A DNA stretch of 64,000 bases from Deltaproteobacteria bacterium (GCA_028818755.1 JAPPNF010000176.1:1-64000); one strand, 5' to 3'; counted from the first letter of the stretch, positions 34,131 through 42,579 are shown. The notes: a model not told the origin generated them from the letters alone. A program made the numbers and translations.

Positions 34131-34649
34131 ATGAGCAGCATCACACCGCCTCTCAACTTCGCCAAGTGGATCGACGAGCACCGTCACCTGCTCAAGCCGC
34201 CGGTGGGCAACCAGGTGGTCTACAAGGACACCGAGTTCACGATCATGGTGGTCGGGGGACCCAACACCCGCAAGGACTACCACGTGGACGAGGGCGAGGA
34301 GTTCTTCTACCAGCTCGAAGGCGACATGACCCTCAGGATCATGGAGGACGGCGCGCCCCGGGACATCCCCATCCGCGCGGGCGAGATCTTCCTGCTCCCT
34401 CCCCTGGTGCCGCACTCGCCGCAGCGGCAGGCCAACACCGTCGGCCTCGTCGTCGAGCGCCAGCGGCGGGAAGGAGAGCTGGACTGGTTCCAGTGGTACT
34501 GCGACGACTGCAACGCAAAGATCTACGAGGAATCGGTGCAGCTCACCGACATCGTGACCCAGCTCCCGCCCATCTTCGAGCGCTTCTGGAGCAACGACGA
34601 CAACCGGAAGTGTGACGGCTGTGGATCGGTGATGGAGCCGGTCAACTGA
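34131..34649 (+). CDS. nbaC: 3-hydroxyanthranilate 3,4-dioxygenase
   Basis: The 172-aa cupin matches bacterial 3-hydroxyanthranilate dioxygenase: MVVGGPNTRKDYHVDEGEEF supplies the first iron ligands His and Glu, LPPLVPHSPQR the second histidine, and the C-terminal rubredoxin-like tail has WYCDDCNAKIY and RKCDGCGSVM with two CxxC pairs. The enzyme opens the ring of 3-hydroxyanthranilate with Fe(II), yielding the ACMS product that forms quinolinate or is decarboxylated. ACMSD-type genes are 3-5 kb upstream. Its stop overlaps a CTG that may start the next gene. Confidence 0.88.
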   Translation: MSSITPPLNFAKWIDEHRHLLKPPVGNQVVYKDTEFTIMVVGGPNTRKDYHVDEGEEFFYQLEGDMTLRIMEDGAPRDIPIRAGEIFLLPPLVPHSPQRQANTVGLVVERQRREGELDWFQWYCDDCNAKIYEESVQLTDIVTQLPPIFERFWSNDDNRKCDGCGSVMEPVN

Positions 34650-35242
34650 GCCGCGGGGCGGACGCACCCTACTCCAACCTCTACCGCGGGCTGGCCAACG
34701 CCCTGACCCTGGGGCGCTTCGTCGCCCCGGTTCCCTTCATCTACCTCATGCTGGAAAGCCACGGTGGGGCCTCTCGCTCCGCCGGCGCGCTGCTGTTCCT
34801 GCTCTATCTGCTGACCGCGTTCTCCGACCTGCTGGACGGGTACTTCGCCCGCAAGGCTGGCCCCGGCAGCGCCGGATGGGGCCGTCTGGACGTGTTGGCG
34901 GACGTATGGTTCAACGCCTCGGCCCTGCTGGCCGCGGCATGGCTCGGGTTGGTGGGCTACTGGGTGCCGCTGGGAGTGGTCGCCCTGGCGGCGCAATTCC
35001 TGCACCGGAACCGAAGTGCCACCGCCGGCCCGCCTGTACGGCTCCGGGAGGACCTTCCGGGAAAGGCAGCCGGCGTCATCTACTACCTGCTGGTGGGATT
35101 CGTGTCCCTTGGGGTCTGGCTCGACGGCGGCCGGTGGCTGCCCTGGGTCTCCTGGGCGGGTGATGCGGCCTTTCTCTACACCGCGCTCGTGTTCATGCGA
35201 AATCTGAGAAAGCGCCCGAGTCCACGGCAGGCACCCACCTGA
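34646..35242 (+). CDS. CDP-alcohol phosphatidyltransferase family protein, probable CTG start
   Basis: The membrane protein carries the catalytic motif SDLLDGYFARKAGPGS and GRLDVLADVW (D..DG..AR with later Asp pair), several hydrophobic segments and a basic tail. The first ATG is at 34748, but in-frame sequence upstream encodes the conserved family N-terminus LANALTLGRFVAPVPFIYLM and contains no ATG, GTG or TTG after the stop at 34613. A CTG at 34646 overlaps the dioxygenase stop (CTGA) and has GGAG (34634-34637) eight bases upstream, so it is the best start (198 aa). The enzyme would join a CDP-diacylglycerol-like donor to an alcohol in the inner membrane. Confidence 0.78.
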   Translation: MSRGADAPYSNLYRGLANALTLGRFVAPVPFIYLMLESHGGASRSAGALLFLLYLLTAFSDLLDGYFARKAGPGSAGWGRLDVLADVWFNASALLAAAWLGLVGYWVPLGVVALAAQFLHRNRSATAGPPVRLREDLPGKAAGVIYYLLVGFVSLGVWLDGGRWLPWVSWAGDAAFLYTALVFMRNLRKRPSPRQAPT

Positions 35243-35296
35243 TCGTCATCCCGTTCCCTGTCGAAGGCTTGCCCTTACCGCACCGGACCGCTCGGC

Positions 35297-35324
35297 TTGA
35301 CACGATTCCCTCTTTGTCTAGAAT
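35297..35324 (+). promoter_or_regulatory. Strong sigma70-type promoter for the subtilase gene
   Basis: A perfect TTGACA (35297-35302) and TAGAAT (35319-35324, five of six) are spaced by 16 bp in the AT-rich 157-bp gap. It is the best promoter seen in the window and points at the subtilase gene 75 bases downstream. Confidence 0.65.
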
Positions 35325-35334
35325 TGACGCTATT

Positions 35335-35365
35335 TTCCTTTAATAAAATTATTCCTTTAATAAAA
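35335..35365 (+). repeat. 14-bp direct repeat in the subtilase leader
   Basis: TTCCTTTAATAAAA occurs twice (35335-35348 and 35352-35365) separated by TTA, giving a 17-bp period. It lies just downstream of the predicted transcript start and upstream of the ribosome-binding site, and is strikingly AT-rich in this GC-rich genome. It could be a regulatory protein site or an RNA leader element. Confidence 0.6.
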
Positions 35366-35399
35366 CTGCTTCAATCGTTCGATTCCCGGGAGGAGATTC

Positions 35400-37829
35400 A
35401 TGTTCCGAATCGCTCGTGCAACACCGATGGCGGCCGCGCTGGCCGTAGTCGTGTCGATTGCGTCGACCATGGGGTGCGGCGGAGGAGAGAAAGCGACCCG
35501 GCCGATACCGCCGGCGCCGCCGCCGGTCGCCAGCCCCGGAGGCGCCCTCCCCTCCGATTACGACGGCGCCCGGCCCGATCCGGCCACGGCGCAACTCTAC
35601 CGCATCGACGACCGCGGCGTCGAGCGCCCCTACGCCTACGCCGGCCCGGCCGATCCGGTGCGGGTCGTCGTGGACGACAGCGGCGTCGACGTGCGCGCGC
35701 GCGCCATGACGGGAAAGATCGCCCTGGAACAGGCGCAGATGGCTTTCAAGGTCGACGCGCGGGACGCGGAGGCGTTCGGCGGCTGCACGCGGCAAGAGCG
35801 GTGTCGGGTTCACCTCATCGACTCCAGAGGCGACGAGGCGCGCCGCAACGAGCAGATCGCCGCGCTCGTGTACCGGCACGGCGGAGCCGACCGGGAAGGC
35901 GGCTGGCTGGTGTTCGACGAGGGGGCGCGGGACGGCGAGCAGTGGTGGGAAATCCCCGCCTTCGACGATGCCGAGAGCTACATGGTGCACGGGACATGGG
36001 TCGCGGGAGTCGCGGTCCAAACCGGCGAGACTCTGGCAAGCGGGACATCCTCGTTCGCCATCGTACCGTTTGCCGAAAAGATCGGCGGAGGAAGCCGGGA
36101 GGCCTTGGCGGCCTTGGAGCGGGAAGTGCAGGCCGCCAAGGACGCCGGGACCCTTTCGGACCTCGATCGAAGGCTCGCAGAGGAATGGAGGCGGTACTAC
36201 GCGCGGGGCGATGTCATCAACGCCAGCAAGGGGCGGCCCACCACCCACCAGCGGCTCGCGGACGTTCATGATGACCACCAGGCCATCTTCAGGTACTTGC
36301 ATGCGAACCGCCCCGGTCTGCGCCAGCGTTACGACGCCTACACCCAGAGCGAGGTGAGCCCCGCCCACCGGACCATCACCGTCTGGGCCGCGGGAAACGA
36401 ACGCGAGCACCTGGGCGACGAGGCGCGCGGGATGGAGACGCTGGGGCCCTACTACATCCCCGAACTGCGCGGACACACGGTGGTGGCCACCGCGCTCAAC
36501 ATCGGTCCCGGAACCGGCGAGACGCCGATGGAGCCGGCCGCCGGCAGCGATCCGGACGACGACCACCGCCCCATGGTGCCGGTGGACGCGAGCCGCCCCA
36601 GGCTGGCGCTCTACGCGCACCACTGCGGCGCGCTGCCGGATGACTGGGACGCGCTGACCCACGGGCGCCACTATTGCCTCGCGGCCCCGGGATGGCACCG
36701 CGTCGAAGACGGCAAGGGCAACGTACTGGAGGCCGGGGGGACCTCGTTCAGCGCGCCTTACGTCAGCGCGGTCATCGCGGAGATGATGTCGCGCTTCCGC
36801 GGCCAGGTGGGTGCCGGCGAGATCGTGCGGCGGCTCATGAACACCGCCGACAACAGCGGGGTCTTCGCCGACGTGGAGAGCTATGGCGCAGGGAGGATCG
36901 ACCCGCGGGCGGCGTTGAGCGCCCGCGGGCGGACGCGTACCGGAAGGGCCAGCCGCCAGGCGGCGATCGAAAACACCTACGTGCGGCTCCCGTCGGCCTA
37001 CGGCGACGCCGCGGAGTCCCTTGCCGGCGTCGGCGTGGCTGCCTTCGACGCCGACAACTTCCCGTTCTGGACCCGGTTCGGCACGCTGTTGCGCACCGGA
37101 GAAACACGGGAAACAACCGTCATCCCGACGCCCGGAACCGGGGACACCGACCGCTTCCAGTGCGGCGGAGTGCGCGACTTCGTCCCGGACGCGGTGTGCG
37201 CCGAAGGAGAGCCCGGACAGCCCTTCCGGGGGCTTGCCACGCCGAATGGTGCGGGTACCACGATGGGGCTCGCGCCGGGCTGGAGCGTGGCGGCGTTCGC
37301 GGAACCCGGCGGGAGGCTGGACGGCGAAAGCGGCGGCGCCCTCGCCATCGGGGGTGGCTCCGCGCTGATGGCGGTCGCAAGAGAGCTGCGCGGTTCCGTC
37401 GGAAAGAACACGGGATGGGGCTGGCACGCGCGGGTGAATCTGGCGGCGGACCTGCCCTATCGCCTGGACGGCGGCGAAAGCTCGATGATCACCCTGGGAT
37501 CGGCGCTGCTCTCGGCATGGTCGGCGGGAGTCGAGCGCAGTACCGGACTGGTGCGGAGCACTCTAAGCATCGAGCAACCCGCAAGGGCGGAGGCCGGCGC
37601 CGGCCGAATCCACATACCGGTGGGACGCACGCGCGACGGCGAGAGGCGATACGAGGAGCATGGCTTCGGCCTCGCGCCGAGCCGGCGGACCCTGGTGCTC
37701 AGCGTGATGCACGAGCAACCGCTTGGAAACGGCACGCTCGCGACGCGCATTTCGCACGCCATCCACCCCGGCCACCGGCCGGGACCGCCCGAGACCGCCG
37801 CCGGGATCGCCTGGTCGACGCGCTTTTGA
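35400..37829 (+). CDS. Lipidated S8 subtilase with autotransporter-like C-terminus
   Basis: The 809-aa protein has a lipoprotein signal peptide with lipobox STMGC (Cys26), an Ala/Pro-rich linker, and an S8 protease domain with candidate triad Asp93 (VVVDDSGVD), His197 (VHGTWVAGV) and Ser449 (GGTSFSAP), plus the oxyanion Asn333 (WAAGNE). The final about 300 residues are Gly/Ser/Arg-rich with alternating hydrophobics and end in Phe (WSTRF), as outer-membrane beta-barrels do. A lipidated S8 passenger with a barrel is the layout of NalP and SphB1 autotransporters, so surface processing of proteins is plausible. It has its own promoter and a strong ribosome-binding site. Confidence 0.8.
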   Translation: MFRIARATPMAAALAVVVSIASTMGCGGGEKATRPIPPAPPPVASPGGALPSDYDGARPDPATAQLYRIDDRGVERPYAYAGPADPVRVVVDDSGVDVRARAMTGKIALEQAQMAFKVDARDAEAFGGCTRQERCRVHLIDSRGDEARRNEQIAALVYRHGGADREGGWLVFDEGARDGEQWWEIPAFDDAESYMVHGTWVAGVAVQTGETLASGTSSFAIVPFAEKIGGGSREALAALEREVQAAKDAGTLSDLDRRLAEEWRRYYARGDVINASKGRPTTHQRLADVHDDHQAIFRYLHANRPGLRQRYDAYTQSEVSPAHRTITVWAAGNEREHLGDEARGMETLGPYYIPELRGHTVVATALNIGPGTGETPMEPAAGSDPDDDHRPMVPVDASRPRLALYAHHCGALPDDWDALTHGRHYCLAAPGWHRVEDGKGNVLEAGGTSFSAPYVSAVIAEMMSRFRGQVGAGEIVRRLMNTADNSGVFADVESYGAGRIDPRAALSARGRTRTGRASRQAAIENTYVRLPSAYGDAAESLAGVGVAAFDADNFPFWTRFGTLLRTGETRETTVIPTPGTGDTDRFQCGGVRDFVPDAVCAEGEPGQPFRGLATPNGAGTTMGLAPGWSVAAFAEPGGRLDGESGGALAIGGGSALMAVARELRGSVGKNTGWGWHARVNLAADLPYRLDGGESSMITLGSALLSAWSAGVERSTGLVRSTLSIEQPARAEAGAGRIHIPVGRTRDGERRYEEHGFGLAPSRRTLVLSVMHEQPLGNGTLATRISHAIHPGHRPGPPETAAGIAWSTRF

Positions 37830-37874
37830 CGAGCTTTCGCCTCGGATGCGGCCAGGAAGCCCTCGCCCGCTGTC

Positions 37875-39182
37875 TCACCGATCCCCGGTATACAGCTTCA
37901 GCGGCATGAGACAGGCCGCCGACAGCAAGACGAAGACTCCCGCCAGGATGAACACCGAGCCGGAACCGTAGTGGTCCGCCAGATACCCGGCGATGATCGG
38001 CGTGGGCAACACGGCGACCTGGGCGAGAACCGTGGTGAGCCCCTGGGACGACGCTTGTACATTGGCGCCTGAGACGTCGGAGATCACCGCGGTCATCACG
38101 TTCATCAGGGTGTAGAAGAAGGTGCCTATTGCGATGATGACGAGGGTCAGAGCCACCACGGGCGGTGCCACGGCAAGGAGCAAATACAGGACGCCCAAAA
38201 CCAACATGGATGGAACCAGCACCGGCTTCCGGCCGTAACGATCGGACAGATAGCCCAGGGGAGTCTGAGAGAAGATTCCCACGACGTGCAGCAGAAAGAT
38301 ATAGACCCCCAGCGCCGGGGGTGTGAAGTGAAGCTCTTCGACGAGATAGACGGGAAGAAAAGCGAGGATCACGACGCGGCCCATGGTAAGCAGGCCCCTC
38401 GACGCCGTTATGGCCATGAACGAGCCGTTCCCCAGCAACGCCATCATCTCGCGGAAGCGCGTGGTGCGTGACGGCAGTCTCGTGTCCTGCCTGAAAGCGC
38501 CGAGCAGACCGCGCAAGACCAGAAAGCCGAAGAGCACTCCCGGCACGATGTGCCACCAGAGGAATCCCTCCCAAGGCAGCACCGCGATCAGTACTCCCTG
38601 GGCCAACGGCGACAGGCTGTCGCTCACGGTGGCGCCGGTGCCGTGGACCGCGATGGCCGTCGCCCGGCGCTGAGGGAACTTGGAAGTGAGGGTGGCGGCG
38701 GCGGTGGGATGCCACAGCGCGGTACCGAAACCGATGAGCACGCTAGCGGTAAACGCTACCCAAAAACCGCCACGGCTGCCAAAGAGCAGATAGGCCACGC
38801 CCATCATCACCAGCGACGAGGCCAGGATCGCGTCTCGATGCCGGTACAGCGCATCTCCCAGCATGCCGCAAGGGAGGTTGAGGGTACCCTGCCCGAACTG
38901 CCGGGCCGCCGCCAGTGCCCCGTACTGAACTCCGCTGAGGCCCAGCCCTGCCTTGATGAACGGCTGGGCGACGGTGAACAACTGCTGGAACCAGTGGATG
39001 GCGATGTGTCCGCCGGTCACGACCCCCAGCAGGCGCACCTGGTCCCGCCCGAGGTCCCGAGCCTCGGCAGCAAGACGTTGGGCGCCGGAGCGGATGAACG
39101 ACGTAGGCCGTGAAGGCGTCACCGACGTGTCCCTTCCCTTCTCATCCTTTTCGTGGATGTCATGGTCCTGGCGGGATAGCAC
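37875..39182 (-). CDS. MFS transporter
   Basis: The 435-aa protein has twelve hydrophobic segments and the motif GYLSDRYGRKPVL in the second half. The first half reads ALYRHRDAIL where motif A is usually found. The segment VTGGHIAIHWFQQLFTVAQP at the N-terminus and GFGTALWHPTAAATLTSKFP are reminiscent of the fosmidomycin-resistance/Fsr-like drug-efflux group. GTG start at 39182 with an unconserved, charged first 45 residues, so the true start may be further in. The substrate is unknown. It converges on the subtilase gene 45 bp away. Confidence 0.8.
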   Translation of the reverse strand: MLSRQDHDIHEKDEKGRDTSVTPSRPTSFIRSGAQRLAAEARDLGRDQVRLLGVVTGGHIAIHWFQQLFTVAQPFIKAGLGLSGVQYGALAAARQFGQGTLNLPCGMLGDALYRHRDAILASSLVMMGVAYLLFGSRGGFWVAFTASVLIGFGTALWHPTAAATLTSKFPQRRATAIAVHGTGATVSDSLSPLAQGVLIAVLPWEGFLWWHIVPGVLFGFLVLRGLLGAFRQDTRLPSRTTRFREMMALLGNGSFMAITASRGLLTMGRVVILAFLPVYLVEELHFTPPALGVYIFLLHVVGIFSQTPLGYLSDRYGRKPVLVPSMLVLGVLYLLLAVAPPVVALTLVIIAIGTFFYTLMNVMTAVISDVSGANVQASSQGLTTVLAQVAVLPTPIIAGYLADHYGSGSVFILAGVFVLLSAACLMPLKLYTGDR

Positions 39183-39197
39183 GCACCGTGGTGCGCC

Positions 39198-40178
39198 TCA
39201 AACGGCTGCCTCTCCCCTCCCCCTCCGCGAGAACAGGTCCGCGTAGACCCGCGGCAGGAAGATCAGGCCGAAGGAGCCGTTGGCCAGCATGAAGGTGAGG
39301 TGGGCGGCGAGGCTGTAGGCGAGCAGGTCGGCCTCGGCGGCGTAGCCGCCGAAGAAGAAGATCCAGGCGGCCTGGGAGGTGCCGAGATGTGCCACGGTCA
39401 CGGGAAGCGCCGCCACGAGATATACGATGGGCAGGAAGGCCAGCAGCGGCAGTACCGGGATCTCGATGCCGAAGAATGTCAGCGCCTTGGCGTGCACCAA
39501 CAGCGAAAGGAAGAACACCGAACCCTTGATGCACAGGACGCCGAGGCTCTGTGGCAAGCGCACCTTCCGGAACGTCGACAGGAGCACGTTGCCGCCCGCC
39601 CGCCGTCCCAGGGCTCCGAGGCTCCCGCGGGCGATGCGGACGACGGCGATCCAGACCAGCGCCAGCAGCACCGGCAGCACGAAGAAGATGGCTGGCGTGC
39701 CCCCGGGAAAAGCCGCCGAGCCCACGGTGGCGAAGAAGAACAGGTTAGTGGCCTCCAGCAAAATGAGCAGGACCACCGTGCTCGTGATCTCTCCCAGCGG
39801 CGTGCGGAAGCGCCGGTTGAGGTAAAGCGCCAGCGCCGCCTGGGCGAGTTGCGTGTTGATGATGGAAACGATGTAGGTGGACGCCCGCACCGGCAACAGC
39901 TCCCGGTAGCGGATCGGTCCGTGAAACCAGCGGATCAGCAGCGTCAGCACCGCGGAATCCGCCACGAAGAAGCACAGCGAGAACGAGCCCATGACGGCGA
40001 AGAACGGCAGCAGCCGTGCGCCGGACACCGCCTCCCAGAAGGCCTCGAAGGGAATGCGCCAAAAGATGATGCCGAAGATGACGATGGTGAGCGCAACCGG
40101 GATGAGCCGCGCCCAAATGCTCTGCTCCCTTGGCGGGGCCGTAGCTTCGTTATTGATGGAGTCGTTCACGAACCTCAT
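39198..40178 (-). CDS. Lysylphosphatidylglycerol-synthase transmembrane region/flippase-like protein (UPF0104)
   Basis: The 326-aa integral membrane protein has about eight hydrophobic segments, of which YLVAALPVTVAHLGTSQAAW holds the conserved helix and polar patch of the UPF0104/DUF2029-type flippase-like family (often joined to glycosyltransferases or lysyl-PG synthases). Its likely role is moving a lipid or lipid-linked molecule across the inner membrane. It overlaps the start of the upstream epimerase-like gene by four bases (ATGA), which suggests coupled expression. Confidence 0.78.
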   Translation of the reverse strand: MRFVNDSINNEATAPPREQSIWARLIPVALTIVIFGIIFWRIPFEAFWEAVSGARLLPFFAVMGSFSLCFFVADSAVLTLLIRWFHGPIRYRELLPVRASTYIVSIINTQLAQAALALYLNRRFRTPLGEITSTVVLLILLEATNLFFFATVGSAAFPGGTPAIFFVLPVLLALVWIAVVRIARGSLGALGRRAGGNVLLSTFRKVRLPQSLGVLCIKGSVFFLSLLVHAKALTFFGIEIPVLPLLAFLPIVYLVAALPVTVAHLGTSQAAWIFFFGGYAAEADLLAYSLAAHLTFMLANGSFGLIFLPRVYADLFSRRGRGEAAV

Positions 40179-41068
40179 CCATGGCTACCGGCCAACAATC
40201 CGTCCAGCAGCTCGTCCACCGGCGTCAGCGGAAACGGCAGCAGCCGGCGTGTTTCCGTGGCGTCTCCGAGGTGCTCGTTGAACAGCGTGTCGAAGAGCGT
40301 CCGGTTCCACGCCCACCCCAGCCTGTCTCCCAGCGCCGCCGTCCCTTCCGCCAGCCACCCGGGCACGCCCACCACCACGGGCCGCCGCCCAAGGCGCGTC
40401 GCGGCCCGGTGCAGCAGATCCACGTACGTCAAGGTGTCCGGGCCCACCAGATCCAGGACGTGAACGGGCGGATCCTCCGCTCCGAGCGCCCATCGGATGG
40501 CGCCGGTCACATCCGCCAGCGCCACCGGCTGGACGCGCACCCTGCCGCCGCGCACGAGGGGCACCACCCTCTTTCCGGCCAGTTTGACAAGGGTCTGCGC
40601 GGAAGGGGTTCCCGCCCCTAGCACCATCGGGACACGGAACACCAGGGTCTCGAACCCCGCCCGGCGTATGGTCGACTCCGCCAGAGCCTTGGTGCGAAGG
40701 TACTCGTTGGATGCAAACAACTCCGCTCCCGGCGCGCTCAAATAAACGAACCGGGCGACGCCCGCCGCCTTCGCGGCGGTCACCACCGCGCGGGTGGTCT
40801 CGGTATTGGCGTCCTGAAGCCGCTCGCCGCTCCGAGGCTGAAGCGCACCGGCCAGATGCACCACGGCCGCAACGCCTTTCAGCGCATCCGCCAACGAGCC
40901 CGTGTCGCCATAGTCGACCTGGAGGACCGAAACCGGGAGCCCGTCAAGCGCGGCGGCCTGCGCGGTTCCTCTCACGAGGGCACACACCTGTGTCTGCCGC
41001 CCTTCTGTCAGACGGCGGATGAGCGCCTTGCCCAACACTCCATTTGCCCCGGTAATTGCGGTATCGAT
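40175..41068 (-). CDS. NAD-dependent epimerase/dehydratase-like (atypical SDR) protein, probable ATC start
   Basis: The nucleotide-binding motif ITGANGVLGKALI is split: TGANG lies upstream of the first ATG/GTG/TTG in frame (GTG at 41038), so the usual call would lack the Rossmann glycine motif. In-frame sequence back to the stop at 41095 holds no standard start, but ATC at 41068 has GGAG seven bases upstream and gives MDTAITGANGVLGK, a normal SDR opening. Later motifs are VVHLAGALQPRSGE, FVYLSAPGAEL and FRVPMVLGAG; the YxxxK is EYLRTK. It is an atypical SDR of the NmrA/YbjT type, possibly acting on NDP-sugars or quinones. Confidence 0.75.
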   Translation of the reverse strand: MDTAITGANGVLGKALIRRLTEGRQTQVCALVRGTAQAAALDGLPVSVLQVDYGDTGSLADALKGVAAVVHLAGALQPRSGERLQDANTETTRAVVTAAKAAGVARFVYLSAPGAELFASNEYLRTKALAESTIRRAGFETLVFRVPMVLGAGTPSAQTLVKLAGKRVVPLVRGGRVRVQPVALADVTGAIRWALGAEDPPVHVLDLVGPDTLTYVDLLHRAATRLGRRPVVVGVPGWLAEGTAALGDRLGWAWNRTLFDTLFNEHLGDATETRRLLPFPLTPVDELLDGLLAGSHG

Positions 41069-41125
41069 GACGAGACTCCAGACGGGGGAGAATCAGGTTC
41101 AGCCCCTCGGCCTCACCCCTCCTGG

Positions 41126-41145
41126 ATTCCCGCTTTCGCGGGAAT
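41126..41145. repeat. Dispersed hairpin repeat family C, copy 2
   Basis: ATTCCCGC-TTTC-GCGGGAAT is a perfect 8-bp hairpin in the gap between the epimerase-like gene and the aldo/keto reductase gene. It matches the 16395 copy. Confidence 0.65.
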
Positions 41146-41177
41146 GATGTTTTCGAACGCCGCGCCGGTGCGACCCT

Positions 41178-42416
41178 TCAGGCCAGCATCCGGTGCGTCG
41201 GACCCGTGAGTTTCGCCACCGGAAGCCCGTACGTGCACGCGCCCGCGCAGTCCTGGGTCGGACAGGTGAGACAGGCCGAGGCGCCCTCCCCGAGCAGCGC
41301 GTACTCGCTCCGGGCCAGCTTCTCGTCCTGGTAGTCACGGGCGTACATGCGGGTCCTGAGCACGTCGGCGATGGGAACGCCGTAGGGACAGGCGCCCTCG
41401 CAGTCGTTGCAGGCGTGGCGGCAGTAGGAGGCCCCGTTCATGCGCGCGTAGCCCTTGAGCAGCTCGAAGTCGCCCCGCGCTGCGGTGGTCCAGCCCGAGG
41501 CGCCCAGGTACTCCCCGATCGATCCGGTATCGGTCATGGATATGACCAGCGCGTGCACTTGGGGATTGGACAGCACCCAGCGGAATGCCGCCTGGGCATA
41601 AGTGGCGCCGTCCTTCTCGAAGGGACGCATGTCGTTGAGGCGGGCGCCCATGAGGGTCTTCATGGCGACCACGCCGACGTTCTTCGCCTTGGCCTTGTCG
41701 AGCACGCGCGGGAGATCGGGCTGGCGCGCGATGAAATCCCAGCCTTGGGTGAAACGTTCGTAGAACTTCGGGTCCTGGCCGAAGTTGTAGGCTACCAGGA
41801 TGACGTCCACCATGTCCCGGTCGAGGGCGTAGTCCAGGCACTGGATCAACCGGCCGGCGTGGCCGGACATGCCCGAGAAGCGGATCTTCCCCTGCCGCTT
41901 GGCCGCGGCGACGAACTCGTGCCACTCGGGGTTCTCGAGCCGGCCCACGTCGTTCACCGCGTGGGTGAAGTAGACATCCACGTAGTCGGTCTGCAACCGC
42001 CTCAGGCTGTTCTCCAGGGAGCGCATCATCGACTCCCTTCCCTCGGTGGAGCTGGTGTGGGTCTTGGAGGCGATGAAGACCCTGTCCCGCTTGCCCCGCA
42101 GCGCGTTGCCGATGGTGATCTCGGAATCGCCGCCGCGGTAGCTCTCGGCCGTGTCGAAGTAGTTGATGCCGCGGTCCAGCGCATCCAGCACCAGGTTCTC
42201 CTCGCCGGCGTCGAGCCGGCTGGAACCGAACGAAACGTCGGAAATGTTGAACCCAGTGCGTCCCAGAGGAACGTAGCGCTTCACCGTGGCCCGGGTCGCC
42301 GCCTTGGCCGGGGCGCCTCCGGTCAGGGGCAACAGTCCGGCCGCGACCCCCGCCATGGCGCCACGCCGCAAAAGCTCGCGCCGGCCCAGCTTTTCACCAT
42401 CGTCCGACTTCTTCAT
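41178..42416 (-). CDS. Tat-exported aldo/keto reductase with C-terminal Fe-S motifs
   Basis: The 412-aa protein opens with a twin-arginine signal (GRRELLRRGAMAGVAAGL) and an Ala-rich stretch before KRYVPLGRTGFNISDVSFGS. The AKR barrel carries the tetrad Asp and Tyr (FDTAESY), Lys (FIASKTHT) and His (VYFTHAV). After the barrel come cysteine clusters CRHACNDCEGACP and CLTCPTQDCAGACT, which suit two iron-sulfur clusters. Such fusions are found in predicted redox enzymes acting in the periplasm. No substrate is visible. It is downstream of livF by 160 bp on the same strand. Confidence 0.85.
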   Translation of the reverse strand: MKKSDDGEKLGRRELLRRGAMAGVAAGLLPLTGGAPAKAATRATVKRYVPLGRTGFNISDVSFGSSRLDAGEENLVLDALDRGINYFDTAESYRGGDSEITIGNALRGKRDRVFIASKTHTSSTEGRESMMRSLENSLRRLQTDYVDVYFTHAVNDVGRLENPEWHEFVAAAKRQGKIRFSGMSGHAGRLIQCLDYALDRDMVDVILVAYNFGQDPKFYERFTQGWDFIARQPDLPRVLDKAKAKNVGVVAMKTLMGARLNDMRPFEKDGATYAQAAFRWVLSNPQVHALVISMTDTGSIGEYLGASGWTTAARGDFELLKGYARMNGASYCRHACNDCEGACPYGVPIADVLRTRMYARDYQDEKLARSEYALLGEGASACLTCPTQDCAGACTYGLPVAKLTGPTHRMLA

Positions 42417-42579
42417 GGCGTCTCCTCTGTCCCTTCACGGGAAGATTCGCACGACAGCACGTTTCATTCAGTACACAGGAAAGAATATGAAATGTCCAAC
42501 GGAAGAGACCCCTCCTGGACCGCGGTCAAGCCCGGGGTGACGAATGCGAGGGCCGCCATACGCGATGCCGGGATGACGG
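42417..42579. other. Intergenic stretch downstream of livF
   Basis: The 163-bp gap between livF and the AKR gene contains GGGGTGACGAATG and GATGCCGGGATGACGGTCA, degenerate copies of intergenic repeat words, and no promoter or terminator that I can defend. Confidence 0.4.
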
